43,822 nt of DNA from a virus. Location: positions 1 through 43,822 of the IMG/VR virus record IMGVR_UViG_3300009609_000015; one strand, given 5' to 3'. A program made the position numbers and the translations under genes. Shown here piece after piece: positions 43,805 through 43,822 of this stretch. The notes under the pieces are model-generated. The model was not told where the DNA came from and did not search any database. It saw only the letters and a list, made by a program, of their open reading frames with translations. Numbering within the stretch: the first letter of the stretch is position 1; each line of letters starts with the position of its first letter.

Positions 43805-43822
43805 TCCGCGCCGAACGTGAAA
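43700..43822. repeat. Terminal direct repeat, right copy
   Basis: Identical to 1-123. See the left copy. Confidence 0.9.
43801..43822 (+). CDS. 5' end of the gene at 102 (duplicate of 102-123)
   Basis: The first 22 bases of the 107-residue gene annotated at 102-425. The ATG overlaps the zinc-ribbon stop at 43802-43804. The frame is cut by the window end only. Confidence 0.85.

Noticed and set aside
1-43822. CRISPR array, integrase or insertion sequence
   Set aside because: No regular spaced repeat array, no recombinase motif and no terminal inverted repeats with a transposase were found on reading.

Overview
The window is a complete circular bacteriophage genome opened at an arbitrary point. 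Bases 1-123 are repeated exactly as 43700-43822, which leaves a unique circle of about 43.7 kb. The head genes (SU10-type capsid, portal, scaffold, large terminase), the large internal virion proteins, and the absence of a tail-tube or tape-measure series point to a podovirus-like tailed phage. No integrase, excisionase or CI-like repressor was recognised, so a lytic lifestyle is inferred. Shine-Dalgarno sites of AAGGAG type and TTGACA/TATAAT-type promoters indicate a bacterial host. The host cannot be named from the sequence.

The layout has two opposed blocks. The plus-strand block starts near 41783, runs through the window junction and ends at 16302. It opens with a short beta-clamp-like protein and many very small proteins (zinc ribbons, one-helix membrane peptides, a lipoprotein), most joined by ATGA overlaps. 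After a promoter and AT-rich region at 2196-2457, which is an origin candidate, come replication and recombination genes: a RepA-type helicase, a Cas4/RecB-like nuclease, an archaeo-eukaryotic primase, a RecA-fold (Sak4-like) ATPase with an SSB-like partner, a dATP/dGTP pyrophosphohydrolase, an HNH nuclease, a CmcI-like protein, and a fused uracil-glycosylase/3'-5' exonuclease/family A DNA polymerase split by an intein. The block ends with an L,D-transpeptidase-fold protein that is a candidate lysis enzyme.

The minus-strand block starts at a near-consensus promoter (41374-41402) and runs down to 16414. It carries a putative small terminase, a secreted jelly-roll protein, the large terminase, an RNase H-fold nuclease, two methyltransferases, portal, scaffold, capsid, a glycosyltransferase, a FemAB-like acyltransferase, an adaptor, a tail hub, fibre proteins, ejection proteins and two small membrane proteins. 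A second promoter at 22477-22505 sits directly upstream of the ejection-protein genes. The two blocks converge on a 12-bp-stem terminator and a pseudoknot-like repeat pair at 16301-16424. They diverge from a palindrome-rich gap at 41403-41782.

The most unusual items are these. A self-contained RNA unit at 685-970 combines promoter, 20-residue hydrophobic peptide, cloverleaf-like RNA and terminator. An 8-mer, ACTCGGGG, occurs 18 times by my reading where about two are expected. Promoters lie so close to start codons that transcripts should be leaderless. The large terminase and an adaptor gene have no usable ATG, GTG or TTG. The polymerase fusion carries a low-GC intein inside its O-helix motif. 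All function calls are from reading motifs by eye; no database search was run.
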